Source: Neisseria zalophi
GTDB lineage: Bacteria > Pseudomonadota > Gammaproteobacteria > Burkholderiales > Neisseriaceae
Assembly (NCBI RefSeq): GCF_008807015.1
Contig: NZ_CP031700.1
Span: 248,001-312,000 of the forward strand
Reading direction: 5' to 3'
Length of the DNA: 64,000 bases
The notes under the pieces are model-generated. The model was not told the DNA's origin. It saw only the letters and a list, made by a program, of their open reading frames with translations, and ran no database searches. Shown here one piece after another: positions 1-10,473 of this stretch (positions are counted from its first letter, which is position 1; each line of letters starts with the position of its first letter). Both the position numbers and the translations under genes were made by a program.

Positions 1-1805
1 TGCGTACCTTTCTCTTGGCATCGGTCGGGCAAACGGGCGGGCATTTCGCCAGCAATCTCGGTGCGGTCGAGCTGACGGTTGCGCTACATTATGTTTACAA
101 CACGCCGGAAGACCATTTGGTTTGGGATGTCGGTCATCAAAGCTATCCGCACAAAATCCTGACCGGCCGCAAAGACCGCATGAACACCATGCGCAAATAC
201 GGCGGTTTGGCAGGGTTTCCCAAACGCAGCGAATCCGAATACGACGCTTTCGGAGTCGGCCATTCTTCTACTTCGATAGGAGCCGCACTCGGCATGGCAG
301 TGGCAGACAAACTGGCCGGCAATGATAAACGCAGTGTCGCCATTATCGGCGACGGTGCCATGACGGCAGGCCAAGCTTTCGAAGCCTTAAATTGTGCGGG
401 CGATATGGATATTGATCTGCTCGTAATTCTCAATGACAACGAAATGTCGATTTCACCCAATGTCGGCGCCCTGCCCAAATACCTTGCCCGCAATGTGGTG
501 CGCGATATGCACGGGCTGTTGAGCACGATTAAAGCCCAATCCACCAAAGTATTGGATAAACTGCCGGGTGCCTTGGAAATCGCCCAAAAAGTCGAACACA
601 GAATCAAAACCATCGCAGGCGAAGCGGAGCACGTAAAACAATCTTTATCACTGTTTGAAAACTTCGGCTTTCACTATACCGGCCCGGTCGACGGTCATAA
701 TGTCGATAATCTGGTGGAAGTACTTCAGGATTTGCGCCATAAAAAAGGCCCGCAAATCCTGCATGTGATTACCAAGAAAGGGCAAGGCTACAAACTGGCC
801 GAAAATGATCCGGTCAAATACCATGCCGTTTCCACACTGGCACAAGACAATAAAGAAACCGTACCCAGCACACCGAAACCGGCCGCCAAACCGACTTATA
901 CGCAAATCTTCGGCAAATGGTTGTGCGATCAGGCCGCCGCCGACAGCCGCTTAATCGCCATTACCCCCGCCATGCGGGAAGGCAGCGGCTTGGTCGAATA
1001 TGAAAAACAGTTCCCCGAGCGTTATTTTGATGTCGGCATTGCCGAACAGCATGCGATTACCTTTGCCGGTGGCTTAGCCTGTTGCGGTAGCAAGCCTGTT
1101 GTCGCCATCTACTCCACCTTTTTACAACGCGGCTACGACCAACTGATTCACGATATTGCCTTACAAAACCTACCGGTTTTATTTGCGATCGACCGTGCCG
1201 GCATCGTCGGTGCCGACGGCCCTACCCATGCCGGTTTATATGATTTAAGTTTCTTACGCTGCGTACCAAATATGGTCATCGCCGCACCGAGCGATGAAAA
1301 CGAATGCCGGTTGCTGCTATCAACCTGCTATCAGATAGACGGCCCGGCTGCGGTACGCTATCCGCGTGGTTCGGGTATCGGTGCCGATGTTTCAGACGGC
1401 CTGAATACCGTGCCCGTCGGCAAAGGATTAATCAAACGCGAAGGTAGAAAAACCGCATTTATCGCATTCGGCAGTATGGTACAAACCGCACTCGAAGCGG
1501 CAGAAACATTGGATGCCACCGTAGCCGATATGCGCTTTGTGAAACCTTTAGACGAAGCCTTAATCTGCAGCTTGGCACAATCGCACGATTATCTGGTTAC
1601 CATTGAAGAAAATACCGCACAAGGCGGTGCGGGCAGTGCGGTATTGGAAGTATTGGCCAAACACAATATCTGCAAACCGACCCTATTATTGGGCGTGGCC
1701 GATACGGTTACCGAACACGGCGACCCCAAACGGCTGATTGATGATTTAGGCTTGAGCACCGAAGGCGTATTACGGCAGGTTCAAAACTGGCAGGCTCAAA
1801 TTTAA
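1..1805 (+). CDS. dxs: 1-deoxy-D-xylulose-5-phosphate synthase (5' end outside window)
   Basis: Thiamine-diphosphate enzyme that joins pyruvate and glyceraldehyde 3-phosphate to make DXP, the first step of the MEP isoprenoid pathway and a precursor for thiamine and pyridoxal. The reading frame is open from the window edge (R-T-F-L-L-A before a TTG at 15), so the gene starts upstream. Visible: the [15 protein letters not shown] segment, the GDGAMTAGQ...N cofactor motif, the GPVDGHN loop, and the [15 protein letters not shown] segment with the catalytic Glu of the transketolase pyrimidine domain. About 600 residues are present and the family has about 620-640, so only a short N-terminal piece is missing. 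It converges on the next gene, overlapping by 4 bp at the stops. Confidence 0.97.
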   Translation, partial: RTFLLASVGQTGGHFASNLGAVELTVALHYVYNTPEDHLVWDVGHQSYPHKILTGRKDRMNTMRKYGGLAGFPKRSESEYDAFGVGHSSTSIGAALGMAVADKLAGNDKRSVAIIGDGAMTAGQAFEALNCAGDMDIDLLVILNDNEMSISPNVGALPKYLARNVVRDMHGLLSTIKAQSTKVLDKLPGALEIAQKVEHRIKTIAGEAEHVKQSLSLFENFGFHYTGPVDGHNVDNLVEVLQDLRHKKGPQILHVITKKGQGYKLAENDPVKYHAVSTLAQDNKETVPSTPKPAAKPTYTQIFGKWLCDQAAADSRLIAITPAMREGSGLVEYEKQFPERYFDVGIAEQHAITFAGGLACCGSKPVVAIYSTFLQRGYDQLIHDIALQNLPVLFAIDRAGIVGADGPTHAGLYDLSFLRCVPNMVIAAPSDENECRLLLSTCYQIDGPAAVRYPRGSGIGADVSDGLNTVPVGKGLIKREGRKTAFIAFGSMVQTALEAAETLDATVADMRFVKPLDEALICSLAQSHDYLVTIEENTAQGGAGSAVLEVLAKHNICKPTLLLGVADTVTEHGDPKRLIDDLGLSTEGVLRQVQNWQAQI

Positions 1806-2674
1806 TGTGCCTTGCCGTCTGAAAGATTCAACACTTTTTCTAATGCGTTGATTTGCCCGCTACCCAAACGCGGACGTGCCAAATCCAATGTTGCGGCCGC
1901 CCAAATACGGTATTTCTGCCGCTCGGCTTCATCCATCACCGACAAATGCCCTTCTACCGTCGAATCGTCTCCCCGCACAATAGGGCCGGTGAGTGCCGAT
2001 AAAGGCGGCAGTTCGGCCAGATTGTCAACACTCTGCCTCATTAAGCCGGACACCAGCTCTCTCACCAATTCGTCTGAAAAATGTAGCGGTGCCAATAAAT
2101 CTTGGGCAAACGCCGCCAACGTAACCGAAAAATTAGACGCCGCCGACAAAGCCGCATGATAACGGGCTTTCTGTTGCGAAGAAATTTCAAATGCTCGCAA
2201 TCCGGCAGCTTCAGCCAACTCATGTAGTTTTGTCATACCCTCGGCATCGGCCGCTTCTAAAGCACATAAATTTCCCGCCAATTCCCGTATGGATTTTTCT
2301 ACATCGGCAAATGCGAAAACAGGATGTAAACTGCCGACTGTCGCACCGCATTTGACAACTTCATCTAATACGCATATTGTTTTTGCTCCGCTGAAATGCA
2401 TTACTAAAGTTTCATTGGCCAACCAAGGCAGTTGAGCCACTTGTGCGGCCGTATTTTTCAATACATTATCCGGCGTAGCGATTAATACTGCGTCTGCCGG
2501 CGGCAGATCTTGGATACGGGGAACTATCATATTGGCTGAATAGTCTGCCAAAACGCCGGGTTTGTTTTTTCGGGAAACCGCAGCAGCCCATTTCCACCTG
2601 CCGCTTTTCGGCAAAACGGCGGCAAAAGTCTGCCCGACACGGCCCATACCGACAATATGGAAGCTTTTTTTCAT
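1802..2674 (-). CDS. Rossmann-fold / DUF2520 oxidoreductase-like protein
   Basis: The 290-residue protein opens with a dinucleotide-binding motif ([13 protein letters not shown]) followed by LIATPDNVL, as in pyrroline-5-carboxylate reductase and F420-dependent reductases. The C-terminal half (SLHPVFAF, then [13 protein letters not shown]) matches the DUF2520 family as I remember it. It is probably a cytoplasmic NAD(P)-dependent oxidoreductase of unknown substrate. The start at 2674 is preceded by a DUS-like CCATCTGAA rather than a clear ribosome site. It is divergent from minC with about 70 bp between the starts. Confidence 0.8.
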   Translation of the reverse strand: MKKSFHIVGMGRVGQTFAAVLPKSGRWKWAAAVSRKNKPGVLADYSANMIVPRIQDLPPADAVLIATPDNVLKNTAAQVAQLPWLANETLVMHFSGAKTICVLDEVVKCGATVGSLHPVFAFADVEKSIRELAGNLCALEAADAEGMTKLHELAEAAGLRAFEISSQQKARYHAALSAASNFSVTLAAFAQDLLAPLHFSDELVRELVSGLMRQSVDNLAELPPLSALTGPIVRGDDSTVEGHLSVMDEAERQKYRIWAAATLDLARPRLGSGQINALEKVLNLSDGKAH

Positions 2675-2742
2675 TTCAGATGGCTCTAACGGATTGAATA
2701 GCTAAGGTTAACACGGTAAACTTAGCCCCATTAAATTTTTTT

Positions 2743-3468
2743 ATGACTGCCTTTAAAATGAAAACAGCTTTTGAAGTGAAATCAGCACGTCTTGATGTGC
2801 TTTCCGTACAGTTACATACTGCGGACTTAGGGGAATTGGAAGATTTTTTACAACAGCGTGTCAGCCAACACAAAGAACTCGGCAGTATGCTGTTTTTATT
2901 GGATGTACAGGAATTCAACAGCCCCGGCGAATTAAATATTCCCGGCATTGTGTCGCTGTTTGCCCGTTACGGCCTGCAAATCATCGGCCTGCGTCATCAA
3001 AATGAAGCATGGGCGGCACACGCCCAAGCCTATCATCTGACCTTCAGCCGTAATGACAGTAAAATTTCCGAACCACCGGCTAAAACCGCACCTGCCGCAT
3101 CCGAACAGGTTCAGGCAACCGTTATCAGCAAGCCGACGGTATTAGTCAGCACCCCGATTCGAACCGGACAACAGGTCTATGCTGAAAATGCCGATTTAAT
3201 CGTTACCGGCATCGTAAACGAAGGTGCGGAAATTATTGCCGACGGCAATATCCATGTATACGGCGCCATGCGCGGCCGTGCATTGGCCGGCGCAACGGGC
3301 AACCGTGATGCCAGAATTTTTATTCATTCCATGCAGGCCGAATTGGTATCGGTAGCGGGAATATACCGTAATTTCGAACAAAGCCTGCCGGCGCACCTCC
3401 ATAAAAAAGCCGTGCAGGTATCGCTCCAAGAGAACCGTCTGGTCATTAGTGCCATAGACGAAGAATAA
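2743..3468 (+). CDS. minC: Septum site-determining protein MinC
   Basis: Division inhibitor that blocks FtsZ assembly away from midcell and is recruited to the membrane by MinD. The N-terminal domain (residues about 1-100) is followed by a Pro/Ala-rich linker and the beta-helix domain, recognisable by ADGNIHVYGAMRGRALAGA. The length, 241 residues, is usual. It is the first gene of minC-minD-minE-oxyR. A second in-frame ATG at 2758 gives MKTAFEVKSARLD and is an equally plausible start, because neither has a strong ribosome site. Confidence 0.95.
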   Translation: MTAFKMKTAFEVKSARLDVLSVQLHTADLGELEDFLQQRVSQHKELGSMLFLLDVQEFNSPGELNIPGIVSLFARYGLQIIGLRHQNEAWAAHAQAYHLTFSRNDSKISEPPAKTAPAASEQVQATVISKPTVLVSTPIRTGQQVYAENADLIVTGIVNEGAEIIADGNIHVYGAMRGRALAGATGNRDARIFIHSMQAELVSVAGIYRNFEQSLPAHLHKKAVQVSLQENRLVISAIDEE

Positions 3469-3498
3469 TTGTTTTGATTGCTCAATAAAGGAAACATC

Positions 3499-4311
3499 GT
3501 GGCAAAAATCATTGTAGTAACTTCAGGTAAAGGCGGCGTAGGCAAAACCACTACCAGCGCCAGTATCGCCTCCGGTTTGGCTCTGCGCGGCCATAAAACC
3601 GCCGTTATCGACTTCGACGTGGGTTTGCGTAACCTCGACCTGATTATGGGATGCGAACGTCGTGTGGTTTACGACTTAATCAACGTTATCCAAGGTGAAG
3701 CTTCGCTAACTCAGGCACTGATTAAAGACAAACATTCCGACAACCTCTACATCCTCCCCGCTTCGCAAACCCGCGATAAAGACGCTTTAAACCGTGAAGG
3801 TGTGGAAAAAGTATTAAAAGAGCTCGCTAATGATATGAGCTTCGAATACATTATCTGCGACTCTCCGGCCGGTATTGAGCAAGGTGCGCTGATGGCACTT
3901 TATTTTGCCGATGAAGCCATCATTACCACCAATCCGGAAGTTTCCAGCGTACGCGACTCAGACCGTATTTTGGGCATTCTGCAAAGCAAAAGCCGTAGAG
4001 CCGAACAAGGCGAAACCGTTAAAGAACACCTGCTGATTACCCGCTATTCACCCGAACGGGTTGAAAAAGGCGAAATGCTTTCCGTTCAAGATATTTGTGA
4101 TATTTTACGCATTCCGTTAATCGGCGTGATTCCGGAATCGCAAAACGTATTGCAGGCATCTAACTCGGGCGCACCGGTTATTCATCAAAACGAAGTCGTT
4201 GCGGCGGAAGCTTATAAAGATGTCGTGTCGCGATTGTTGGGTGAAAACCGAGAAATGCGTTTCCTCGAAGCCGAGAAAAAAGGCTTCTTCAAACGCTTAT
4301 TCGGAGGTTAA
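3499..4311 (+). CDS. minD: Septum site-determining ATPase MinD
   Basis: Membrane-associated ATPase of the Min oscillator. It recruits MinC and is released from the membrane by MinE. The deviant Walker A motif GKGGVGKTT is near the N-terminus. The C-terminus (EKKGFFKRLFGG) is the amphipathic membrane-targeting helix. I chose the GTG at 3499 because it follows AAAGGAA at good spacing and gives the family-typical start AKIIVVTSGKGG. The upstream in-frame TTG at 3478 has no such support. The result is 270 residues. minE follows after 3 bp. Confidence 0.97.
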   Translation: MAKIIVVTSGKGGVGKTTTSASIASGLALRGHKTAVIDFDVGLRNLDLIMGCERRVVYDLINVIQGEASLTQALIKDKHSDNLYILPASQTRDKDALNREGVEKVLKELANDMSFEYIICDSPAGIEQGALMALYFADEAIITTNPEVSSVRDSDRILGILQSKSRRAEQGETVKEHLLITRYSPERVEKGEMLSVQDICDILRIPLIGVIPESQNVLQASNSGAPVIHQNEVVAAEAYKDVVSRLLGENREMRFLEAEKKGFFKRLFGG

Positions 4312-4314
4312 ACA

Positions 4315-4584
4315 ATGTCATTGATTGATTTATTGTTTGGCAAAAAAAATAAAACGGCTGCCGTTGCTCGTGACCGCCTACAAATCATTATTGCGCAAGA
4401 GCGTGCCAAAGAACAGGCGCCCGATTATCTGCCAACCCTGCAAAAAGAACTGATGGAAGTATTGTCCAAATACGTTCACGTATCTTTGGACGATATCCGT
4501 ATTTCCCAAGAAAAACAAAACGGCATGGATGTGCTCGAATTGAATATAACCCTGCCGGAGCAAAAAAAGGCTGAAGAAGCATGA
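4315..4584 (+). CDS. minE: Cell division topological specificity factor MinE
   Basis: An 89-residue MinE that stimulates MinD ATPase and confines MinC/MinD to the poles. The N-terminal membrane/MinD-binding segment ([11 protein letters not shown] ... [15 protein letters not shown]) and the C-terminal topological domain ([10 protein letters not shown]...) are both visible. It starts 3 bp after minD, and its stop overlaps the oxyR start by 4 bp (ATGA), so translation is probably coupled. Confidence 0.96.
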   Translation: MSLIDLLFGKKNKTAAVARDRLQIIIAQERAKEQAPDYLPTLQKELMEVLSKYVHVSLDDIRISQEKQNGMDVLELNITLPEQKKAEEA

Positions 4585-5510
4585 CTTTAACAGAATTGCG
4601 TTACATTGTCGCAGTAGCACAGGAGCGTCATTTCGGGCGCGCCGCCCGTCGCTGCTTCGTCAGCCAGCCTACTCTTTCGATTGCCATCAAAAAATTGGAA
4701 GAGGAGCTGGCCGTATCGCTGTTTGACCGGAGTAGCAACGACATTATCACCACTGAAGCGGGTGAGCGCATTGTTGCTCAGGCCCGTAGGGTGTTAGAAG
4801 AAGCCGATATGATTAAGCACCTTGCCAGCGAAGAGCAAAACGAGTTGGAAGGCGCGCTCAAGCTCGGTTTGATTTTTACCGTTGCCCCCTATCTGCTGCC
4901 CAAACTGATTCTTTCCTTGCGAAAAACCGCACCCAATATGCCTCTGATGTTGGATGAGAATTACACCCAAATTCTCACTGAATCACTTAAACGCGGCGAT
5001 TTGGATGCGCTTATCGTAGCCGAGCCTTATCAAGAACCCGGCATTGTCACCGAGCCTTTATATGATGAGCCGTTTTTTGTGATTGTGCCGAAAGGCCATC
5101 ATTTCGAAGAGCTGGATACGATTACCCCCGAAATGCTGTCACAAGAGCAGGTATTGTTGCTCACCGAGGGGAACTGCATGCGCGATCAGGTGTTGGCAAG
5201 CTGCTCCGAATTGGCTTCTCGCCAAAAAATTCAAGGGCTCACTAATACCCTACAGGGTAGTTCCATCAATACCATCCGTCACATGGTTGCCAGCGGATTA
5301 AGCATCAGCGTATTGCCGGCTACGGCATTAACCGAAAACGACCATATGCTGTTCAGCATCATTCCCTTTGAGGGCGAAGCGCCGCACCGTCGCGTCGTAT
5401 TGGCATACCGCCGCAACTTCGTACGCCCCAAAGCACTATCCGCTTTACGCCAAGCAGTGCTGACTTCTCAATTAAATGGTGTGGACTTTATCAATGAAAA
5501 TGCCGGCTAA
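4581..5510 (+). CDS. oxyR: LysR-type hydrogen peroxide sensor OxyR
   Basis: The 309-residue LysR regulator has an N-terminal winged HTH ([20 protein letters not shown]...SQPTLS) and a substrate-type sensor domain. Two cysteines fall at residues 199 and 208 ([14 protein letters not shown]), exactly the redox pair of OxyR that forms a disulphide with H2O2, so I call OxyR and not another LysR member. Known Neisseria genomes have oxyR at the end of the min operon, as here. It overlaps minE by 4 bp. A tandemly duplicated terminator follows directly. Confidence 0.95.
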   Translation: MTLTELRYIVAVAQERHFGRAARRCFVSQPTLSIAIKKLEEELAVSLFDRSSNDIITTEAGERIVAQARRVLEEADMIKHLASEEQNELEGALKLGLIFTVAPYLLPKLILSLRKTAPNMPLMLDENYTQILTESLKRGDLDALIVAEPYQEPGIVTEPLYDEPFFVIVPKGHHFEELDTITPEMLSQEQVLLLTEGNCMRDQVLASCSELASRQKIQGLTNTLQGSSINTIRHMVASGLSISVLPATALTENDHMLFSIIPFEGEAPHRRVVLAYRRNFVRPKALSALRQAVLTSQLNGVDFINENAG

Positions 5511-5541
5511 GGCCGTCTGAAACAACGATATAAAAATAACC

Positions 5542-5580
5542 AAACAACCGTATTTCACACTGAGATACGGTTGTTTTATT
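5542..5580 (+). terminator. oxyR / min operon terminator, copy 1
   Basis: A perfect 12-bp stem (AAACAACCGTAT / ATACGGTTGTTT) with an 11-nt loop is followed by TTTATTTT. This is a rho-independent terminator 31 bp after oxyR. Confidence 0.85.
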
Positions 5581-5711
5581 TTCCACATATCTATTCTTTT
5601 ATTTCATTCACAACCGCTTCCTTTATACCTTTAATCGCTTGAAAAACAGCATAAAAAGGTTAGCCTATTAAGATCAAGAAGGCCGTCTGAAACAACGATA
5701 TAAAAATAACC

Positions 5712-5750
5712 AAACAACCGTATTTCACACTGAGATACGGTTGTTTTATT
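5712..5750 (+). terminator. oxyR / min operon terminator, copy 2
   Basis: Identical to the hairpin 170 bp upstream; it is carried by the second unit of the tandem duplication. Confidence 0.85.
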
Positions 5751-5848
5751 TTCCACATATCTATTCTTTTATTTCATTCACAACCGCTTCCTTTATACCT
5801 TTAATCGCTTGAAAAACAGCATAAAAAGGTTAGCCTATTAAGATCAAG

Positions 5849-5880
5849 AAGGCCGTCTGAAACTTTTTTCAGACGGCCTT
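5849..5880. terminator. Inverted-DUS hairpin
   Basis: AAGGCCGTCTGAAA and its reverse complement face each other over a short T-rich loop. It lies between oxyR (+) and a small gene (-) and can serve both strands. Confidence 0.8.
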
Positions 5881-5911
5881 CTTATCCCTTCAATAAACAC
5901 TCAGTTATTTA

Positions 5912-6151
5912 TTAACGGCTTTCAGTACGACCCAAGTGTTCATAATTATATTGGAAAACAGAATCATCAATTCCGGTACGCGGTGCAATAAATTGGATGC
6001 TGTCTTCTTTATTATTATTGGTTGCTTGTAAACCGGCAATCGGGCCTGAATCATTGGCATAGTCGTATTTAGGCATATGCGCACCGCGGGCAGAAGCAAA
6101 AGAAGTGGCTAAAGTAGCTAAAGCGGCGAAAGTAAGTATGGTTTTTTTCAT
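5912..6151 (-). CDS. Small secreted protein, paralogue of the gene at 39586
   Basis: About 79 residues. A signal peptide (MKKTILTFAALATLATSFASA) is followed by a mature part starting RGAHMPKYDYANDSGPI and ending FQYNYEHLGRTESR. I do not recognise the family. The start at 6151 is preceded by GAGGA at 8 nt, and the upstream in-frame ATG at 6166 lacks such a site. A second copy at 39586-39849 keeps the signal peptide, the HMPKYDYANDSGPI block and the FQYxYxHLGRTE block, with a variable middle. It is probably periplasmic or secreted; function unknown. Confidence 0.75.
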   Translation of the reverse strand: MKKTILTFAALATLATSFASARGAHMPKYDYANDSGPIAGLQATNNNKEDSIQFIAPRTGIDDSVFQYNYEHLGRTESR

Positions 6152-6445
6152 GATGATTATCCTCATTATGTATCGTGTTTTATGTAGTTAAAAGTCAAAC
6201 AACGTTTTGAAACTTGCTGCTTGTTATGTTGATGTGTGTATTTTATAAAACAACCATAAATTGATAAATACCAATTTTATTTAACATTCATTTCCTATTT
6301 GGAAACATTAAAATTGTTTATAAACGATATGGAAAACCGATAAATACTATTTTTCAGACAGCCATATTCCTCACAATAGGTAAAAACCAATCTATATACC
6401 AATGAAATCTAGTGATATAAAACCGCTTATTAAAACCCAAATAAA
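6152..6445. other. AT-rich intergenic region
   Basis: Upstream region of the small secreted protein gene. It is AT-rich and presumably holds its promoter. Part of it (around 6223-6300, TGTTGATGTGTGTATTTTAT onward) resembles the upstream region of the paralogue at 39925-40000, so leader and gene were duplicated together. No gene seen. Confidence 0.6.
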
Positions 6446-6473
6446 AGGCCGTCTGAAAGCTTTCAGACGGCCT
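6446..6473. terminator. Inverted-DUS terminator of lysS
   Basis: A perfect AGGCCGTCTGAAAG / CTTTCAGACGGCCT palindrome 30 bp downstream of the lysS stop. Confidence 0.8.
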
Positions 6474-6503
6474 CACTTTATCCATTAAATTAGTTTAGAA
6501 GTA

Positions 6504-8021
6504 TTATTCCGGACGCATTTGCGGAAACAGAATCACATCGCGGATAGATTGCGCATCGGTTAACAACATCACCAAGCGATCCAAACCGATACCGCTGCCT
6601 CCGGTGGGCGGCAAACCGTATTCCATAGCGCGGATATAGTCGGCATCATAATGCATTGCTTCATCATCGCCGGCATCTTTTTGCGCGACTTGCGCTTTAA
6701 AGCGGGCGGCCTGATCTTCGGGATCGTTTAACTCCGAATAGCCGTTTGCCAGCTCGCGACCGACGATAAACAGCTCGAAACGGTCGGTTAGGCCGGGCTT
6801 GGTATCGGATGCACGCGCCAGCGGGGAAACTTCAACCGGATAATCCACAATAAAGGTCGGGTTCCACAATTGGCCTTCGGCACAACCTTCAAATAGCGCC
6901 AATTGCAGGCTGCCGATACCGGGCGACGGTGGAATTTTCTCGCCGTGTTTCACAATTTCCTGCTTCAACCATGCTTCATCGTTAAGCTGTTCGTCAGTAT
7001 ATTGCGGATTGTATTTTTTAATTGCTTCGAGAATGGTTAAGCGTTCAAACGGGCTTTCCAAATCCACTTCCTTGCCGTTGTAGCTTAACTTGGCCGTTCC
7101 ACACACTTCCAACGCCGCATTGCGGATAACGCCTTCGGTCATTTCCATCATACGCTCGTAGGTTGAAAACGCCTCATAGAATTCCATCATCGTGAATTCG
7201 GGGTTATGGCGGGTACTCATGCCCTCATTGCGGAAACTGCGGTTGATTTCAAACACGCGTTCCAAACCGCCGACGACCAACCGTTTCAAATACAATTCCG
7301 GTGCAATCCGCAGATAAAGCGGAATATCCAGCGCGTTATGATGAGTAATAAACGGCTTGGCCGTAGCCCCGCCCGGAATCGGGTGCATCATCGGCGTTTC
7401 TACTTCCAGATAACGCTCGCCAACCATGTAATTACGCACGGCCTGAATGATTTTACTGCGCTTGATAAACACATCGCGCGAATCTTGGTTCGTAATCAAA
7501 TCGGCATAGCGCTGGCGGTATTTTTGCTCTTGATCGGTCAGGCCTTTATGCTTATCGGGCAGGGGGCGCAAAGATTTGGTTAACAAATGCAGCTTGCTTG
7601 CGCGCACGGTTAATTCACCATGATTGGTTTTAAACAATGTGCCTTCAATGCCGATAATATCGCCCAAATCCCAATGCTTAAACGCATTATGAACGTCTTC
7701 ACCCACACCCTGATTATTCACATAAACCTGAATCTGGCCGCTCATATCCTGAATGGTGGCAAAACTGGCTTTACCCATCGCCCGCTTCAGCATCATGCGG
7801 CCGGCCACTTTAACCGGAATGGCTTGCGGGTCTAACTCGGCTTTTTCCAGATTGCCGTAGCGCTCTTGCAAATCACCGGCAAACGCATCACGCCGATACT
7901 GATTAGGGAAAGCAATACCGTTTTTACGGATTTCATTCAGTTTTTCACGACGCAAGGCAATGATTTGGTTTTCATCCAATTGCGTTTCGTTTTGCTCGGG
8001 GATAGAAGGCTGTTCACTCAT
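6504..8021 (-). CDS. lysS: Lysyl-tRNA synthetase, class II
   Basis: Charges tRNA-Lys in the cytoplasm. An N-terminal OB-fold anticodon domain ([21 protein letters not shown]) is followed by the class II core: motif 2 [22 protein letters not shown] and the C-terminal motif 3 [14 protein letters not shown]. The ATG at 8021 ([10 protein letters not shown]) follows TTGGA at good spacing. A TTG 12 bp further upstream is also open but less likely. The result is 505 residues, normal for LysS. It is divergent from gltX. Confidence 0.97.
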   Translation of the reverse strand: MSEQPSIPEQNETQLDENQIIALRREKLNEIRKNGIAFPNQYRRDAFAGDLQERYGNLEKAELDPQAIPVKVAGRMMLKRAMGKASFATIQDMSGQIQVYVNNQGVGEDVHNAFKHWDLGDIIGIEGTLFKTNHGELTVRASKLHLLTKSLRPLPDKHKGLTDQEQKYRQRYADLITNQDSRDVFIKRSKIIQAVRNYMVGERYLEVETPMMHPIPGGATAKPFITHHNALDIPLYLRIAPELYLKRLVVGGLERVFEINRSFRNEGMSTRHNPEFTMMEFYEAFSTYERMMEMTEGVIRNAALEVCGTAKLSYNGKEVDLESPFERLTILEAIKKYNPQYTDEQLNDEAWLKQEIVKHGEKIPPSPGIGSLQLALFEGCAEGQLWNPTFIVDYPVEVSPLARASDTKPGLTDRFELFIVGRELANGYSELNDPEDQAARFKAQVAQKDAGDDEAMHYDADYIRAMEYGLPPTGGSGIGLDRLVMLLTDAQSIRDVILFPQMRPE

Positions 8022-8320
8022 ATTATTTTCCAAAAAAAATCAGGCGGTTTGATACTGCCCGAATAGTTGAATATTTGGGTGTTATTGTACGCCTTTTCTG
8101 CCTTTTTATCTATTCGGGCAAAGGCCGTCTGAAAACTTAAAAATAGAGAAAAACCTGCTCATACTTATCGGCTGTGCCCGTTATTAAGCAAAAATACCGG
8201 ATTCATGGTTATATTCATTAAAATATCGTGCATACTCTGCCCAATCAGGCTACCGTTAGCTATAGCATATTTCACCGCCCCTCTATACAATACAACTTTC
8301 AGTATTATCGGAGCATTTCC
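8022..8320. other. Divergent intergenic region lysS/gltX
   Basis: Holds the promoters of both synthetase genes and one single DUS (around 8123, AGGCCGTCTGAAA). I could not assign promoter boxes with confidence, and no gene is seen. A GTG at 8228 is in frame with gltX, but the family start is at 8321. Confidence 0.5.
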
Positions 8321-9715
8321 ATGACTATCCGCACCCGTTTTGCCCCCAGCCCCACCGGCTACCTACATATCGGCGGCGTCCGCACTGCGCTGTTTTCTTG
8401 GGCGTTTGCCAGAAAACACAAAGGTGAATTCCTGCTGCGTATCGAAGATACCGATTTAGAACGTTCCACTGCCGAATCCGTCAATATTATTTTAGACGGC
8501 ATGCGGTGGGTCGGTTTGGATTACGACAATGCCGATAATGTGATTTATCAAACCCGCCGTTTCGAACGTTATAAAGAAGTGCTGAACGAGCTTTTACAGC
8601 AAGGACAGGCTTATCACTGTTATTGCAGCAAAGAAGAGCTGGAAGCCATGCGCGAACAGGCAGAAAAAAACGGCACGGCCACTTACGACCGCCGCTGGCG
8701 GCCTGAGTCCGGTAAAACACTTCCGCCGATTCCCGCCGATGTCGAGCCTGTTATCCGCTTTAAAACGCCTATTGAGGGCACAACCACTTGGTATGACTTG
8801 GTGAAAGGCGAAATCAGCATTCCTAATTCGGCCTTAGATGATTTGATTATCGCCCGTGCCGACGGTACACCCACTTATAACTTCTGCGTGGTGGTTGACG
8901 ATTATGATATGGGCGTGACTCATGTGATTCGCGGTGATGATCATGTCAACAACACCCCGAAACAAATCAACATTTTAAAAGCAATGGGCACTAAACTGCC
9001 TGAATATGCCCACCTGCCGATGATTCTGAACGAGCAGGGTAAAAAAATATCCAAACGCAGCGGTGATACCGTAGCCATTACCGATTTCGGCCAAATGGGT
9101 ATTTTGCCGCACGCAATGTTGAACTATCTGGCGCGCTTGGGTTGGGCACACGGCGACGATGAATTCTTCACCATGAAGCAGTTTATCGAATGGTTTGATT
9201 TAAAAGACGTTTCGCCGTCTCCCAGCCGTATGGATATGAAAAAACTATATTGGATTAACGGCGAGCACATTAAAGCGACACCCGATAACGAATTGGCGGA
9301 ATTGATCCGCCCCCGTTTGGCGGTTCGCGGTGTGGAAGAAACCGAGAAGCCCTTGCTGGAAGATGTTTTAGATTTGGTGAAAGACCGCGCCCAAGATTTA
9401 AATACTTTGGCCGACGAGTGTATTTATTTCTACCAAAAAGGCACGCCTAGCGAAGCCGATATGCAAAAACATTGGGATGAAGACACTCAGGCGCGGATGT
9501 TGCGCTTTGCCGATAAACTGGAAGCATTGAGCGACTGGAATCCCGAAGCCATTCATGATTTATTCAAACCTTTCTGCGAAGAAGAAGGCATTAAAATGGG
9601 CAAACTCGGTATGCCCTTGCGGTTGGCCGTGTGCGGCACAGCCAAAACACCGAGCATAGATGCCGTATTGGCATTAATTGGCAAAGAAGAAGTTTTAAAC
9701 AGAATCCGCAATTAA
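8321..9715 (+). CDS. gltX: Glutamyl-tRNA synthetase
   Basis: Class I synthetase that charges tRNA-Glu. The HIGH-type signature is in RFAPSPTGYLHIGG at the N-terminus and the KMSKS-type loop is KKISKRSGD. 464 residues. I chose the ATG at 8321 because it is preceded by CGGAG and gives the family-typical MTIRTRFAPSPTG. The frame is open further upstream, but that extension has no conserved sequence. Confidence 0.97.
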   Translation: MTIRTRFAPSPTGYLHIGGVRTALFSWAFARKHKGEFLLRIEDTDLERSTAESVNIILDGMRWVGLDYDNADNVIYQTRRFERYKEVLNELLQQGQAYHCYCSKEELEAMREQAEKNGTATYDRRWRPESGKTLPPIPADVEPVIRFKTPIEGTTTWYDLVKGEISIPNSALDDLIIARADGTPTYNFCVVVDDYDMGVTHVIRGDDHVNNTPKQINILKAMGTKLPEYAHLPMILNEQGKKISKRSGDTVAITDFGQMGILPHAMLNYLARLGWAHGDDEFFTMKQFIEWFDLKDVSPSPSRMDMKKLYWINGEHIKATPDNELAELIRPRLAVRGVEETEKPLLEDVLDLVKDRAQDLNTLADECIYFYQKGTPSEADMQKHWDEDTQARMLRFADKLEALSDWNPEAIHDLFKPFCEEEGIKMGKLGMPLRLAVCGTAKTPSIDAVLALIGKEEVLNRIRN

Positions 9716-9742
9716 ACATTATTTTTGCCGATTGTTGTTAGA

Positions 9743-9776
9743 AAAGGCCGTCTGAATATGTTTTCAGACGGCCTTT
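9743..9776. terminator. Inverted-DUS terminator of gltX
   Basis: AAAGGCCGTCTGAA and TTCAGACGGCCTTTT face each other over a 6-7 nt loop, 28 bp after the gltX stop. Confidence 0.8.
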
Positions 9777-9903
9777 TAATATCATTTTCAAATAGTTAGC
9801 ATTATAGAAATAAAGTAACCCATTATTTTATTTTCAGACTTCCATGCTTATAACCGCATGCTTGCCCACACCAATCAAACCCCAACCTTAGCCCAATAAG
9901 GCT

Positions 9904-10473
9904 TTAACGCAGCCGCTTTCCGGTTTCCCCATCAATAATCTGACTGGGGGATTTTTGGTTGCCGATACGCCCGCCGACAATCCATACATCACGCCCGAAC
10001 TGCCTTTTCGCTTCTCGCAAAGTTTTGCAAGGACGGCGGCCGGAACGGTTGCATGATGTCGAAACCAGCGGCGTATCAAGTATCGCACACACATCCCGCG
10101 CACCCTGATGCGCAGGCACGCGTACGGCCAGCTTATCGCGCATCCGTCCGCGCAGGAGCATCGGTAAACGGCGGCAAGGCAGCAGAAAGGTTTTCGCGGC
10201 CGGCCATTCGGCAGCGAGCATAGCGGCCGTATTTTCAGACGGCCTTTTTAATAAAGGCAATAATTGCGGCAAGCTGCTGCCAATCACAATCATGCCTTTA
10301 TGTTGCGGCCGCTTTTTAATACGAACCAGTTTTTGCAACGCCCGCACATGAGTAGGCAGGCAGCCCAAGCCGTAGCACGATTCGGTAGGGTAAGCCAGCA
10401 GTCCGCCGCGTTTTAAATGGGCGGAAAGTTTGATACGGGCAGCGGCAGAAAGGAAACAGGTGTGTTTTATCAT
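9904..10473 (-). CDS. tsaC: Threonylcarbamoyl-AMP synthase (Sua5/YrdC family)
   Basis: The 189-residue YrdC-fold protein makes threonylcarbamoyl-AMP from threonine, bicarbonate and ATP for the t6A37 modification of ANN-decoding tRNAs. Family marks: AYPTESCYGLGC near the N-terminus, KKRPQHKGMIVI (the K-R...K-G binding signature), LAVRVPAH, and STSCNRSG near the C-terminus. The short form without the Sua5 extension is the TsaC type. An inverted DUS copy lies inside the gene (around 10234). The C-terminus is a little short and basic (GETGKRLR). Confidence 0.88.
   Translation of the reverse strand: MIKHTCFLSAAARIKLSAHLKRGGLLAYPTESCYGLGCLPTHVRALQKLVRIKKRPQHKGMIVIGSSLPQLLPLLKRPSENTAAMLAAEWPAAKTFLLPCRRLPMLLRGRMRDKLAVRVPAHQGARDVCAILDTPLVSTSCNRSGRRPCKTLREAKRQFGRDVWIVGGRIGNQKSPSQIIDGETGKRLR

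Larger units (their letters stand above)
5511..5850 (+). repeat. Perfect 170-bp tandem duplication after oxyR
   Basis: The unit at 5511-5680 is repeated without any difference that I can see at 5681-5850. Each unit starts with GGCCGTCTGAA (a DUS) directly after the oxyR stop and contains one hairpin terminator. The DUS begins a third time at 5851. The exact 170-bp period and complete identity point to a recent duplication. Confidence 0.95.

Noticed and set aside
84..374. Antisense open frames in dxs and other core genes
   Set aside because: All are opposite-strand shadows of well-supported enzymes.
5511..5880. Possible CRISPR or multi-repeat array
   Set aside because: Only two long units with no spacers; it is a simple tandem duplication. 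No CRISPR-like array was seen anywhere.
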